A stretch of DNA of 64,000 nucleotides from Stygiobacter sp043807765 (GCA_043807765.1 JAZDFQ010000066.1:124001-188000); one strand, 5' to 3'; positions 37,027 to 46,005 are shown, counted from the stretch's first letter. A program made the numbers and translations. The notes: generated by a model from the sequence alone, not told the origin.

Positions 37027-37452
37027 CTATCTTGGAAATTGTCTAATTCCGTAGATCTTAGAACTCCACGGAGAATAGGTTCGAGCAACTCTGTTAATTG
37101 TAAGAATAGCATTTTCGTGATCGTGTAAATCGCTCTGGTATAAATGCAGCGCCAATGCAATTGCCGCATTTACTTCTTCATTGTGAATAGAAACAGTATG
37201 TTTTTTAATATCGGCAGATTGAGCTTTTTCTACAGCCGGCTTTGATGATTGCTTCACAATGAAACGTGAGATATTCATAAAAAGTAGATACAACAGAATT
37301 AAGGAAAGGAATACAACTGCCATTCCTATGAACGTCATTCCAACTCCCCAAGGATCAATTTGAGTAAAACGAGAAGAATTTTGAGAAATTTTTGCTTTAG
37401 AAAGTGAATCTATCGCCGCTGCAGTTGCTTGTGCAATTATTGCTAAACTCAT
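37027..37452 (-). CDS. OadG-type gamma/delta subunit of the decarboxylase
   Basis: 141 residues. One membrane helix (about 36-60, GVGMTFIGMAVVFLSLILLYLLF) is followed by a cytoplasmic helical and charged tail that includes an AIALALHLYQ helix. This type of subunit stabilises the complex and links the carboxyltransferase to the beta subunit. Between mmdA (8-base gap) and the biotin carrier gene. Confidence 0.85.
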   Translation of the reverse strand: MSLAIIAQATAAAIDSLSKAKISQNSSRFTQIDPWGVGMTFIGMAVVFLSLILLYLLFMNISRFIVKQSSKPAVEKAQSADIKKHTVSIHNEEVNAAIALALHLYQSDLHDHENAILTINRVARTYSPWSSKIYGIRQFPR

Positions 37453-37459
37453 AGATGCC

Positions 37460-39019
37460 TCACAAAGGAATATTTGAATGTTTCTTTGGAGGATTCACAT
37501 CTTTCTTTGTAGCCAAAGATTGAAGTGCGCGGATAATTCTGAAGCGTGTATTTCGCGGCTCTATTACATCATCAATGTAGCCATACTTTGCCGCAACGTA
37601 TGGGTTAGCAAATTTCTTTCTGTATTCATCTTCTTTTCCGGCAATAAATTTATTTCGTTCTTCTAGGTTCTCAATTGCCGCAATTTCTTTTTGATGTAGA
37701 ACTTCAACAGCTCCGCGCGGACCCATTACGGCTATTTCTGCCATTGGCCAAGCGTAGTTTATATCTCCACGCAAATGTTTTGAGCCCATTACATCGTAAG
37801 CTCCGCCATATGCTTTGCGTAAGATTACAGTTACTTTAGGAACAGTTGCTTCACCGTAAGCAAATAACAATTTTGCACCGTGAAGAATTATGCCTCCATA
37901 TTCTTGTGCTGTACCGGGCAAGAAGCCGGGAACATCAACTAAAGTAATAATTGGAATATTGAAAGCATCGCAGAAGCGAACAAAGCGTGCGGCCTTACGT
38001 GAAGAGTTAATATCTAAAACTCCCGCAAGGTAATTAGGCTGATTCGCAACTATTCCAACAGACATTCCGTTAAAACGGGCAAAGCCGGTAATCATGTTTG
38101 GCGCATAATGGCGTTGCACTTCTAAAAATTCGTTGTAGTCTGTAATTGCATGAATAACATCTTTTACATCGTAAGGTTTGTTTGCACTTTCGGGAATGAT
38201 TTCATTTAATGCATCGTCTAGTCTATCAATCGGGTCATCACAAAATGCGAGTGGCGGATCTTCCAAATTGTTTTGAGGTAAGTAGCTTAAAAGTTTTCTG
38301 ATAAGAAGGATTCCTTCTTGCTCATCTTCGGCAACAAAGTGTGTAACACCGGATTTTGAGCCATGAACCATTGCGCCGCCGAGTTCTTCATCTGTTACAG
38401 TTTCGCCGGTAACAGTTTTAACAACTTTTGGTCCGGTAACAAACATGTAGCTAGTGTTCTTACTCATGATTGTAAAATCTGTAAGAGCCGGTGAGTAAAC
38501 CGCGCCGCCGGCACATGGACCGAAGATTGCAGAAATCTGCGGCACAACTCCGCTTGCTAAAATGTTACGTTGAAAGATGTCTGCGTAACCGCCAAGGCTT
38601 TTAACACCTTCTTGAATGCGTGCGCCGCCGCTATCGTTAATTCCAATTACGGGCGCGCCTACTTTCATCGCCTTGTCCATTACCTTACATATTTTCTGTG
38701 CGAACATTTCGCTTAAGGAACCGCCGAAAACGGTAAAGTCTTGTGAGAATACGTAAACCAATCGTCCGTCTATTGTACCGTAACCGGTTACAACACCATC
38801 GGAAAGGAACGATTGTTTGTCCAAACCGAAATCGTGCGTACGGTGAGAGACGAACATATCAAATTCTTCGAAGCTCCCTTCATCGAGCAAAGCTTCAATT
38901 CTTTCTCGAGCAGTAAGTTTACCTTTTGCATGTTGCGCATCAATTCGTTTTTGTCCACCGCCTAAACGCGCCTTCTCACGCAAATCCATCAACTCTTTAA
39001 TCTTTTCTTGAATTGCCAT
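37460..39019 (-). CDS. mmdA: Methylmalonyl-CoA decarboxylase carboxyltransferase (alpha) subunit
   Basis: 519 residues, the usual length of the acyl-CoA carboxyltransferase family shared with propionyl-CoA carboxylase beta. Marks: GGARIQEGVKSLGGYADIF for acyl-CoA/biotin binding and KAYGGAYDVMGSKHLRGD near the C-terminus. The neighbouring OadB, OadG and biotin carrier genes, and the absence of a biotin carboxylase, favour decarboxylation of methylmalonyl-CoA. The Shine-Dalgarno GGAGG lies at 39024-39028, immediately beyond the edge of the repeat-flanked unit. Confidence 0.93.
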   Translation of the reverse strand: MAIQEKIKELMDLREKARLGGGQKRIDAQHAKGKLTARERIEALLDEGSFEEFDMFVSHRTHDFGLDKQSFLSDGVVTGYGTIDGRLVYVFSQDFTVFGGSLSEMFAQKICKVMDKAMKVGAPVIGINDSGGARIQEGVKSLGGYADIFQRNILASGVVPQISAIFGPCAGGAVYSPALTDFTIMSKNTSYMFVTGPKVVKTVTGETVTDEELGGAMVHGSKSGVTHFVAEDEQEGILLIRKLLSYLPQNNLEDPPLAFCDDPIDRLDDALNEIIPESANKPYDVKDVIHAITDYNEFLEVQRHYAPNMITGFARFNGMSVGIVANQPNYLAGVLDINSSRKAARFVRFCDAFNIPIITLVDVPGFLPGTAQEYGGIILHGAKLLFAYGEATVPKVTVILRKAYGGAYDVMGSKHLRGDINYAWPMAEIAVMGPRGAVEVLHQKEIAAIENLEERNKFIAGKEDEYRKKFANPYVAAKYGYIDDVIEPRNTRFRIIRALQSLATKKDVNPPKKHSNIPL

Positions 39020-39032
39020 TAAACCTCCGGGT

Positions 39033-39065
39033 GAGTGTAGAGTGTAGAACGAAGAGTGCAGAGTG
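39033..39065 (+). repeat. Left inverted arm of the four-helix-bundle unit
   Basis: Core AGTGTAGAACGAAGAGTGC matches the reverse complement of the right arm at 22 of 25 positions over the aligned core. It begins a few bases upstream of the mmdA Shine-Dalgarno sequence and ends 2 bases before the stop of the four-helix-bundle gene. Confidence 0.8.
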
Positions 39066-39067
39066 TT

Positions 39068-39445
39068 TTAGTTTTCTCTTGCAGCCTTAATGCTACTTGT
39101 TAACAATCTCTCTAATTCATCACAGTCTTTAATTAGTGAATTATGTTCCAGTTCATTTATTGTATTTGTTTCTTTTAAAAGTCGAATCCAGTATTCCGAT
39201 TCTCTTGCTTCTTTGAGAGCAATAGAAAGCTTATGTGTAAAATCTTTTTTAGTAGGAGCGCTTTGCGCTTCAGATACATTAGCGCCTATTGATGTTCCTG
39301 AACGCAATAATTGTTTGTACAAGGGCTCAAATGATTTGTCTTTTAGTAGAAGATATTTGTAAAGCTTAACTATTCGAACCGAAAATCCAAACGTCTTTTT
39401 GTAAAGGATACTGCTATAATTTACTAGTGGTTCTAATACTTTCAT
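39068..39445 (-). CDS. Four-helix-bundle protein (23S rRNA IVS / S23 / Avd-like family), repeat-flanked
   Basis: 125 residues, all-helical and basic. Family signatures QLLRSGTSIGANVSEAQSA and FTHKLSIALKEARESEYWIRLL are strong. Relatives are encoded inside 23S rRNA intervening sequences and as Avd, the accessory protein of diversity-generating retroelements; these bind nucleic acid. Here the gene sits alone, without reverse transcriptase, between the epimerase and mmdA. Inverted arms abut its start and stop, making a compact 446-bp unit (39033-39478). The arms belong to the same repeat family as the sorting-domain repeats at 4971 and 28008. Function unknown; mobility is inference. Confidence 0.9.
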   Translation of the reverse strand: MKVLEPLVNYSSILYKKTFGFSVRIVKLYKYLLLKDKSFEPLYKQLLRSGTSIGANVSEAQSAPTKKDFTHKLSIALKEARESEYWIRLLKETNTINELEHNSLIKDCDELERLLTSSIKAAREN

Positions 39446-39478
39446 TCTACACTCTATACTCTACGTTCTACACTGCTC
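39444..39478 (-). repeat. Right inverted arm of the four-helix-bundle unit
   Basis: Contains CTACGTTCTACACT, shared exactly with the repeat at 28008-28036. The arm overlaps the start codon of the four-helix-bundle gene on one side and the stop codon of the epimerase gene on the other, so the insertion left both neighbours intact. Confidence 0.8.
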
Positions 39479-39881
39479 AAGCCCTTTCGCAAAGTTCCGT
39501 TAATACTCCGCCGGTAGATTTTGGATGAAGGAATGCAATGTTTAATCCTTCTGCTCCTTTGCGGGGCTGTTTATCTATTAGCTGAATACCTTTGGATTCT
39601 ACCTCGCTAAGTGTGGTTGATAAATCCTTAGTTGCAAAAGCTAAGTGATGAATACCTTCACCTTTCTTCTCAATGAATTTACCGATTGGTCCATCCGACT
39701 CTGTTGATTCAAGCAGCTCGATTTTTGTCTGACCAACCATAAAAAAAGCTGTCTTTACTTTTTGATCTTTTACTTCTTCAACAGCGTAGCATTTTAGCCC
39801 AAGCACGTTTTCATAATACTTAATAGATTCATCAATATTCTTAACAGCAATTCCGATATGCTCTATGTGTGATATTTCCAT
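39477..39881 (-). CDS. mce: Methylmalonyl-CoA epimerase
   Basis: 134 residues from the ATG at 39881 (MEISHIEHIGIAVKNIDES); the longer frame to 39926 merely translates a spacer repeat. Glyoxalase/vicinal-oxygen-chelate fold with metal ligands in HIEHIG, GIHHLAF and LTELCE. It interconverts (R)- and (S)-methylmalonyl-CoA, linking the mutase product to the decarboxylase substrate. Same operon. Confidence 0.94.
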   Translation of the reverse strand: MEISHIEHIGIAVKNIDESIKYYENVLGLKCYAVEEVKDQKVKTAFFMVGQTKIELLESTESDGPIGKFIEKKGEGIHHLAFATKDLSTTLSEVESKGIQLIDKQPRKGAEGLNIAFLHPKSTGGVLTELCERA

Positions 39882-39896
39882 TTTACAATCCCGTTT

Positions 39897-39930
39897 AATT
39901 CTCAATTCTAAATTTTCCATTCTCAATTAT
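39897..39930. repeat. AATTCTCAATTCT-family repeat filling the mutase-epimerase spacer
   Basis: Same AT-rich family as 8098-8129, 19169-19237 and 61479-61510. It reaches into the mutase stop codon. Confidence 0.7.
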
Positions 39931-41606
39931 ATCACAACGTGCTCTTTATACTCGCCAAAAACTCCGCGCATTACGTTGCAAATTTCTCCAATGCTCGCGT
40001 ATGATTTTACCGCATCTAAAATAAATGGCATTAAGTTAGCGTCACCTTCAGAAGCTGTTTTCAATGCGGCGAGCTTCTCTTTTACTTCTTGTTCATTTCG
40101 TTTTGCGCGAGTTTTGTTTAAGAACTCTATTTGTTCGCGCTGAACATTTTCATCTATCTTAAGAAGACCTTTCGGCTCACCTTCTTTCACTTGAAATTTA
40201 TTCATGCCAACAACAATTCTTTCGTTGCGTTCAATCTCTTGCTGAAAGCGATAAGCTGATTTCTGAATTTCCAATTGTACATAACCGGCTTCAATTGCAT
40301 TTGCAACACCGCCCATCGCATCAATTTTATTGATGTATTCTTCCGCTTCCTTTTCAATTTGATCTGTAAGTGATTCGATATAATACGAACCGGCAAGCGG
40401 ATCAATTGTATTTGTTACACCGCTTTCGTAGGCAACAACTTGTTGTGTGCGTAGAGCAATCTTAACAGAATCTTCTGTTGGCAATGCTAGAGCTTCATCG
40501 CGACTGTTGGTATGCAGACTTTGTGTTCCGCCAAGTACAGCAGCAAGAGTTTGTATCGTAACGCGGATGATGTTGTTATCAACTTGCTGGGCCGTTAATG
40601 CCGATCCGGCAGTTTGAGTATGGAAACGCAGCATTTGAGATTTGTCTTTCTTCGCCCCGAATCTTTCCTTCATTATTCTAGCCCATAAGCGACGAGCAGC
40701 TCTATATTTGGCTACTTCTTCCAAAAGATCGTTGTGAGCATTAAAGAAAAATGATAACTGTCCGGCAAATGCATCTACATCCAATCCGGCTTTGATAGCA
40801 GCTTCAACGTAAGCAATTCCATCTGCAAGAGTAAAACCAACTTCTTGAGCGGCTGTTGAACCGGCTTCGCGAATATGATATCCGGAAATTGAAATTGTAT
40901 TCCACTTTGGAACTTCTTTTGCACAGAATTCGAAAATATTTGTAATTAAACGCATGGAAGGTTTTGGGGGATAAATGTAAGTTCCGCGCGCTATGTATTC
41001 TTTCAAAATATCATTCTGAATCGTACCAATAATTTTATCTCTGCTAACTCCTTGTTTTTCGGCAACAGCGATATACATAGCCAAAAGAACAGAAGCCGGA
41101 GCGTTTATAGTCATTGAAGTGGAAACCTTGTCGAGCGGGATATGATCGAATAAAATTTCCATATCGGCAAGTGTATCTATAGCTACGCCAACTTTTCCAA
41201 CCTCTCCAAGTGCCATCGAGTCATCGCTATCGTAACCAATCTGTGTCGGCAAATCGAAAGCTACAGAGAGCCCGCTTTGTCCTTGTGCTAATAAGTAACG
41301 GTATCGTTCGTTCGATTCTTTAGCTGTTCCAAATCCGGCATACTGGCGCATCGTCCAGAATCTGCCGCGGTACATAGTCGGCTGAACACCACGAGTGAAT
41401 GGGTATTCACCCGGAAAGCCTAACTTTTCAACATATTCAATTTCGTTCGTATCAGTTGGAGTGTAGATCGGTTTTACAGTAGTAAATGATTGTGTAGTAA
41501 ATTCTTTCTTCTGTTCGGGGAATTTAGAAATAGTCTTTTGGTAGTTTTTTTCATTCCAATTTGAAAAAGATTGCTGAACCTTTTCCTTTAAGTCATTTGT
41601 ATCCAT
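39927..41606 (-). CDS. Methylmalonyl-CoA mutase, catalytic (substrate-binding) subunit without B12 domain
   Basis: 559 residues from the ATG at 41606 (MDTNDLKEKVQQSF), with AAAGG upstream. Catalytic barrel marks: GFPGEYPFTRGVQPTMYRGRFWTMRQYAGFG, YRYLLAQGQSGLSVAFDLPTQ and SISGYHIREAGSTAAQE. The frame stops before the C-terminal cobalamin-binding domain, so a separate B12-binding subunit must be encoded elsewhere, as in archaeal-type and many Bacteroidota enzymes. It converts succinyl-CoA to (R)-methylmalonyl-CoA. First gene of the operon. Confidence 0.94.
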   Translation of the reverse strand: MDTNDLKEKVQQSFSNWNEKNYQKTISKFPEQKKEFTTQSFTTVKPIYTPTDTNEIEYVEKLGFPGEYPFTRGVQPTMYRGRFWTMRQYAGFGTAKESNERYRYLLAQGQSGLSVAFDLPTQIGYDSDDSMALGEVGKVGVAIDTLADMEILFDHIPLDKVSTSMTINAPASVLLAMYIAVAEKQGVSRDKIIGTIQNDILKEYIARGTYIYPPKPSMRLITNIFEFCAKEVPKWNTISISGYHIREAGSTAAQEVGFTLADGIAYVEAAIKAGLDVDAFAGQLSFFFNAHNDLLEEVAKYRAARRLWARIMKERFGAKKDKSQMLRFHTQTAGSALTAQQVDNNIIRVTIQTLAAVLGGTQSLHTNSRDEALALPTEDSVKIALRTQQVVAYESGVTNTIDPLAGSYYIESLTDQIEKEAEEYINKIDAMGGVANAIEAGYVQLEIQKSAYRFQQEIERNERIVVGMNKFQVKEGEPKGLLKIDENVQREQIEFLNKTRAKRNEQEVKEKLAALKTASEGDANLMPFILDAVKSYASIGEICNVMRGVFGEYKEHVVI

Positions 41607-41860
41607 TATCAGCCTTTCGTTATATAGATGCTTTTGGGGCAAGTAACGTGCCGTAATTTAATTACTAGTTTACTCAGAATCGGCAGAAATCTGAGCTAAT
41701 AAGCATTTTTTGAATAAATGAGAGAAGTGGTCAGAAATTGCATTCTCAATTATTGGAAAGGTGTTTTTGCAAATGATAAATGAATTTAAAATAATTTTTA
41801 TCCCCGGACTTGACAGAAGTGCACTTAAAATCTATTTTTACGCCCACGTTTTGATTGTAT

Positions 41861-41932
41861 TCCGCGGTAGCTCAATGGCAGAGCATGCGGCTGTTAACCG
41901 CAGGGTTGTAAGTTCGAGCCTTACCCGCGGAG
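41861..41932 (+). tRNA. tRNA-Asn (GUU)
   Basis: Cloverleaf: acceptor TCCGCGG/CCGCGGA, D-arm GCTC..GAGC, anticodon stem TGCGG/CCGCA with loop CTGTTAA (anticodon GTT at 41893-41895), and T-arm with GTTCGAG. Discriminator G; no encoded CCA. Confidence 0.97.
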
Positions 41933-41936
41933 CGGA

Positions 41937-41966
41937 AAAACCCCGACTATGAGTAGTCGGGGTTTT
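41937..41966 (+). terminator. tRNA terminator
   Basis: AAAACCCCGACTA and TAGTCGGGGTTTT form a 13-bp stem with loop TGAG, starting 5 bases after the tRNA; the stem itself ends in a T-run. Confidence 0.9.
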
Positions 41967-42330
41967 GTGTTTTAAATGCATGAAACAGTTGCAGATAAGT
42001 TATTTCCCAAATTACTTATCAGAAACAATCCTCCTAACTCGTTCAAAATAAAGAAGCACTAGAAAAAACATCCGAACTTGAATATGATAATTTATCAACT
42101 CACTAATGCAAAAAGGTTCTAAGAAAAGGTTGGTTAGTTAATTCTACCACTACCACTCTAATAATTTTAGTATCAACACATAAAAACTATCAGGAAGCTT
42201 TATGTGATCGATTTACCGATGCAGATATTAGAACAAATAATAAGTTATGTTTTGTTGCTTCTTAGGTCTTGGTTCGGTTTGGACTACTTTTGCTTATTTT
42301 GTTACTAAATAAAGTCGAATATCACATGAA
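41967..42330. other. Intergenic region, no gene recognised
   Basis: About 360 AT-rich bases between the tRNA terminator and the DUF389 gene stop. It holds one imperfect hairpin at 41994-42020 (GATAAGT-T-ATTT / AAAT-T-ACTTATC). No convincing ORF. Confidence 0.5.
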
Positions 42331-43632
42331 TTAGCGAAATGTACTAACAACCAAATCCGGATTATTTAGCCTAACTTTAATCCACTTTTCCAATAGACTG
42401 TATTTAGCTTTATTTATTACTCCTTTTGATCTGATTAATACAATCTGCTTTTTATTATAAGCTGAGTCCAAGCTCACGGTAGTCGGGTTGATGATGAGTG
42501 AAGATATTTCGGGAAAAAGAATTCGAAGCTCTGTTAACATTTTATTTGCTTCTTCTTTACTTGTAGACAAACTGTCAAGGATTCGATTTTGTTTTAAAAT
42601 TTGCTGCTCTTTAGCCTCGATAAGTTTTGATAATGTATTTGTTCTTTCGCTTTCTTTTTTATCGGCTAGGAAAGCAAAGCCTTGCTTAATAGTTAAAGTG
42701 GTATTCTCGATCCCAAATATTTTTAATTGTCGTTGCAAGAAATCAATTTGATCTTTCTCTAAATTGGCGCCTCCGTATATAAGTTTAATGCTTCTGCTTT
42801 GAGGATTTATTTCTTTGTTCAATAAATAAGATCCTTGAAACGCAGAGTGAGATTCAACAAAAAGGTTAGCGGTTCTAGTAAATCTATTTTGCCTTATCAT
42901 TTCATAACCAAAGTATATGCTGGGTATTAATGTGAGTAAAGTAATCCCATAAATAATTCTTAGCGAACGTTTGTTTGCAATTGGATTCTTCAAATGTTTG
43001 ATTGGGTATTTCATAAATTTTAAGGTTATGAATGTAGCTAAAGCAATGAATACCGTATTTATTGTGAATAAATAAAATGCGCCAAAGAAAAAACTAAACT
43101 GCATTGTTGCCAAACCATAGCCCGCGGTACAAAGCGGGGGCATTAAAGCTGTTGCAATAGCAACACCGGGAATTACATTTCCTTTTTGGTTGCTCGTATT
43201 TGCAATGATACCAGCTAACCCGCCAAACAAAGCAATAAGCACATCGTATATCGTTGGGGTTGTTCTAGATAAAAGTTCGGAATAAGCATCGTTAAGCGGT
43301 GTTATAGAAAAATAGAGAGTAGAAGTAATAAGACCAACAACAATTGCAAAGGTGAAATGTTTAACTGCCTCTTTTGCAAAATGGAGATCGTTGATCGCAA
43401 CCCCCATCCCAATACCAATTATTGGACCCATTAGTGGAGAGATGAGCATAGCTCCAATTATTACTGCCGTCGAGTTAACATTTAGCCCGAGAGAAGCAAT
43501 GAAAATTGCAAAAACAAGTATCCAAATATTTGTGCCTTTAAAAACAGAATCTTTTTTTATTCTTTCAATTACGTCTTCCGGTTTTTCTGTTTGATGTCTT
43601 AGATCAAAAAGGGCAAATATTTTTGTCATCAT
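42331..43632 (-). CDS. DUF389-family membrane protein
   Basis: 433 residues. Six or so membrane helices in the N-half carry the DUF389 hallmarks NSTAVIIGAMLISPLMGPIIGIGMGVAINDL and GNVIPGVAIATALMPPLCTAGYGLA. The C-half is a soluble periplasmic or cytoplasmic part with a coiled-coil stretch (about 330-370, KLIEAKEQQILKQNRILDSL). The family's function is not established. Monocistronic, divergent from the beta-helix gene. Confidence 0.88.
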   Translation of the reverse strand: MMTKIFALFDLRHQTEKPEDVIERIKKDSVFKGTNIWILVFAIFIASLGLNVNSTAVIIGAMLISPLMGPIIGIGMGVAINDLHFAKEAVKHFTFAIVVGLITSTLYFSITPLNDAYSELLSRTTPTIYDVLIALFGGLAGIIANTSNQKGNVIPGVAIATALMPPLCTAGYGLATMQFSFFFGAFYLFTINTVFIALATFITLKFMKYPIKHLKNPIANKRSLRIIYGITLLTLIPSIYFGYEMIRQNRFTRTANLFVESHSAFQGSYLLNKEINPQSRSIKLIYGGANLEKDQIDFLQRQLKIFGIENTTLTIKQGFAFLADKKESERTNTLSKLIEAKEQQILKQNRILDSLSTSKEEANKMLTELRILFPEISSLIINPTTVSLDSAYNKKQIVLIRSKGVINKAKYSLLEKWIKVRLNNPDLVVSTFR

Positions 43633-43794
43633 AATTAATCCATCTTTTATATAGTGTTAATTTAATAATTACTTAAAGTATACTAAATTGCTTAACCAAG
43701 CTATAGAAATATTATTTGCGTGTATTTACCGTAGTGTGGCATAAGTGATTTCTGTGATTACTGAATACTGCGTAGTATATAGTCTAAAAATTTG

Positions 43795-43804
43795 TTGGTA
43801 CCAA
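43795..43804. promoter_or_regulatory. Perfect palindrome upstream of the beta-helix gene
   Basis: TTGGTACCAA, about 120 bases before the GTG start at 43926, followed closely by a half-like GTACCAAA. It could be an operator of the polysaccharide locus; it differs from the operator near the GH3 promoter. Confidence 0.3.
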
Positions 43805-43925
43805 AATACATGATGTACCAAATGTTGCAGATAGCAATGTAAAATGTTGACTCATCCTTTAATTGATAAAGAATTTCATTACATGTTTTGTTATTTTATT
43901 CTTTAGCAGATAAACCGGAGTTTAA

Positions 43926-45838
43926 GTGAATCTATTAAGAACATTATGTTTAATAAAGAAATTGGCTAAATCTTACTTTCTCAAGTCCTCCCGTAATAAT
44001 TGTTTTTATCAATTTGGGATTGTATTCATAATTTTATTACTTAGTCAATATGCTTCCATTGTTATTGCTCAAACCTCCGGCGGACCTTACGGACCGATTG
44101 CTCAAACTTATGAAATTCCGAAAACCACCGGAAAAATATTTTATGTATCTCCCGATGGAAAGAAAGATGTTCTGGAAATAAATTGGAGAATCCAACAAGC
44201 ATAGAAGCGGCAATTGTAAAAGCTGGTACCGGCGATGTTATAGTTTTACGCGGTGGTATTTACCGAACCGGTAATTTGGTATTCAATCAGGGCATAACTA
44301 TTCAGCCATATTTGAATGAGCAACCGATTCTAAAAGGAACATTTGAAGCAAAAAACTGGACTGACCAAGGGAATGGATTATGGACGACAAAATGGGAACG
44401 CTTGTTTCCTACAAAACCAGCCGATTGGTGGCGAAGAAATAGAGAGGGAAAGAAAACTCCGTTACACCGATTCAATAATGATATGGTTTTTGTTAATGGA
44501 AAATTTCTGCAATCAGCCGGATGGGAAGGGGAAGTAACGGAAGAATCTTATTACATCGATTACGAAAGCGGACTGGTATATATTGGCACAGATCCAATAA
44601 ACAAATTAGTTGAAATTACCGCGTTCGATTGTGCGCTTCTTCGAACTATTAGAGATTGCAACGGGAAAACTTCGGATCGTAAAGGTCCAATAGTTCGTGG
44701 AATTACATTTACTCAATATGCTTACCGCGCAATTGAGATTGAAGGAGTTGAGCCGGAGGGACTTTCTCCGGAAGCTAAACACGGCAAAGATGTGATAGGA
44801 ACTGAATTTGAAAACTGCACAATTTCATTTTGCTCAAGAGTTGCCGGTTACTTTCGTGGTGATAATTTTAAAATGCGTAATTGCAAAATAAGCGATACCG
44901 GTACAGAAGGAGTTTATGTCATTGGTTCATCGGATGTACTTCTGGAGAAAAATATTTTTACCAGAAATAACATTGAACAAATAACCGGATACTATCCAGC
45001 CGCTGTAAAAATATTCAATCAGAGTTACAGAGTTACATGCAATGATAATCTTGTAATTGAGCATCCTTACTCAAATGGTATTTGGTACGATGTAGGAAAT
45101 GTTGATGGAGTCTTCACGAACAATTGGATTGAAGGCGTTGGTAGCAATAAAGGCAGTTACGATAAGAATCAGCTTTGGCCTAGTGATAATGGATTCTTTT
45201 TCGAAATATCTAAAGGTGCAATCTGTGCCGGAAATGTTTTTGTGAATTGTGATCATGGCTTAATGGTACTCAATAGTTCCGATGTGAAAATATATCAGAA
45301 TACTTTTGTTAACAGTATGGCTTGCATTGGTAGAAATACTCGCAGCGCTGCGGGTGATCACTTCGGTTGGCATCCTAGAACTGGTCCGGATGTAAATGAG
45401 CGCGATGGACACGTATTTGAAAACAATTTGCTTTATGCTGATGAGATTTATAGCCGACCATTGATGTTTGTTTGGCAACCGGCTGTTTTATGTAAGCAAG
45501 TTTATAATTCACAATTAGCTCTGTTTGATTATAATGTCTTTGTTGGTAAATCCAAATCAAAGCAGCCGTTAGTTTTGTGGTCTCCGGCAAATAATGATAA
45601 TTGCCAAGTTGAAATAAATTCACTTGGTGAACTGAATAAACTGTATCCTGAGTTTTGTAAAAACAGTAAATATCTAAACGATTATAATGGTCCGCTGTTC
45701 AAAAGCCAAGACCTTGGAGATTATCAATTGATGAAAAATTTTCCGGATGCTGTCGAAGCAGAAAAACTGCCTTCAGAGGTTGGAAAGCTTTTAGGAATTA
45801 CGAAAAAGTATGTAGGAGCTTATCCTCCAACAAATTAA
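43926..45838 (+). pseudogene. Frameshifted secreted right-handed beta-helix protein (polysaccharide lyase-like)
   Basis: Two frames make one protein. The first (GTG start at 43926, to 44204) has a signal peptide ending at IVIAQ and the start of a beta-helix domain (KIFYVSPDGKKD). The second, from about 44170 to 45838, continues with SGNKLENPTSIEAAIVKAGTGDVIVLRGGIYR. Restoring one base near 44170 would read GKKD-x-SGNKLENPTS in one frame. The rest shows parallel beta-helix rungs (FENCTISFCSRVAGYFRGDNFKMRNC, DVLLEKNIFTRNN) as in pectate/alginate lyase-like and glycan-degrading secreted proteins. No sorting domain. It could be a real single-base deletion or a sequencing error. Substrate not deducible. 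Confidence 0.75.
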
Positions 45839-45879
45839 TTGAACTTACTAATTCATCTTACGTATTTGTATTAGCAATT

Positions 45880-45977
45880 GTCATTCTGATCACGGCAACG
45901 GCGGGAGAAGAATCCATAAATCACGTTTTGAATCAAAATTGAGATTCTTCATTTCACTGCGTTCCATTCAGAATGAC
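45880..45977. repeat. 98-bp MITE-like element with 10-bp perfect terminal inverted repeats
   Basis: Ends GTCATTCTGA and TCAGAATGAC are perfect reverse complements. An inner GAAGAATC/GATTCTTC pair makes a second stem. TTACTAATT occurs on both sides (45845 and 45994). It contains no ORF. The words ATTCTGA and GAAGAATC are shared with the spacer element at 25224-25307. Confidence 0.75.
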
Positions 45978-45981
45978 AACA

Positions 45982-46005
45982 TGCGTAACATGAGTTACTA
46001 ATTGT
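45982..46005 (+). repeat. 24-bp motif shared with 32939-32962
   Basis: Immediately follows the MITE-like element and overlaps the stop codon of the LacI-type regulator. Confidence 0.5.

Noticed and set aside
37460..39019. Propionyl-CoA carboxylase beta subunit
   Set aside because: Same protein family, but the operon has OadB, OadG and biotin carrier subunits and no biotin carboxylase, so the decarboxylase role fits better.
39068..39445. Diversity-generating retroelement accessory gene avd
   Set aside because: The fold family matches, but there is no reverse transcriptase, template repeat or variable repeat nearby.
39882..39926. N-terminal extension of methylmalonyl-CoA epimerase
   Set aside because: The extra codons are the translated AATTCTC spacer repeat; the ATG at 39881 gives the family N-terminus.
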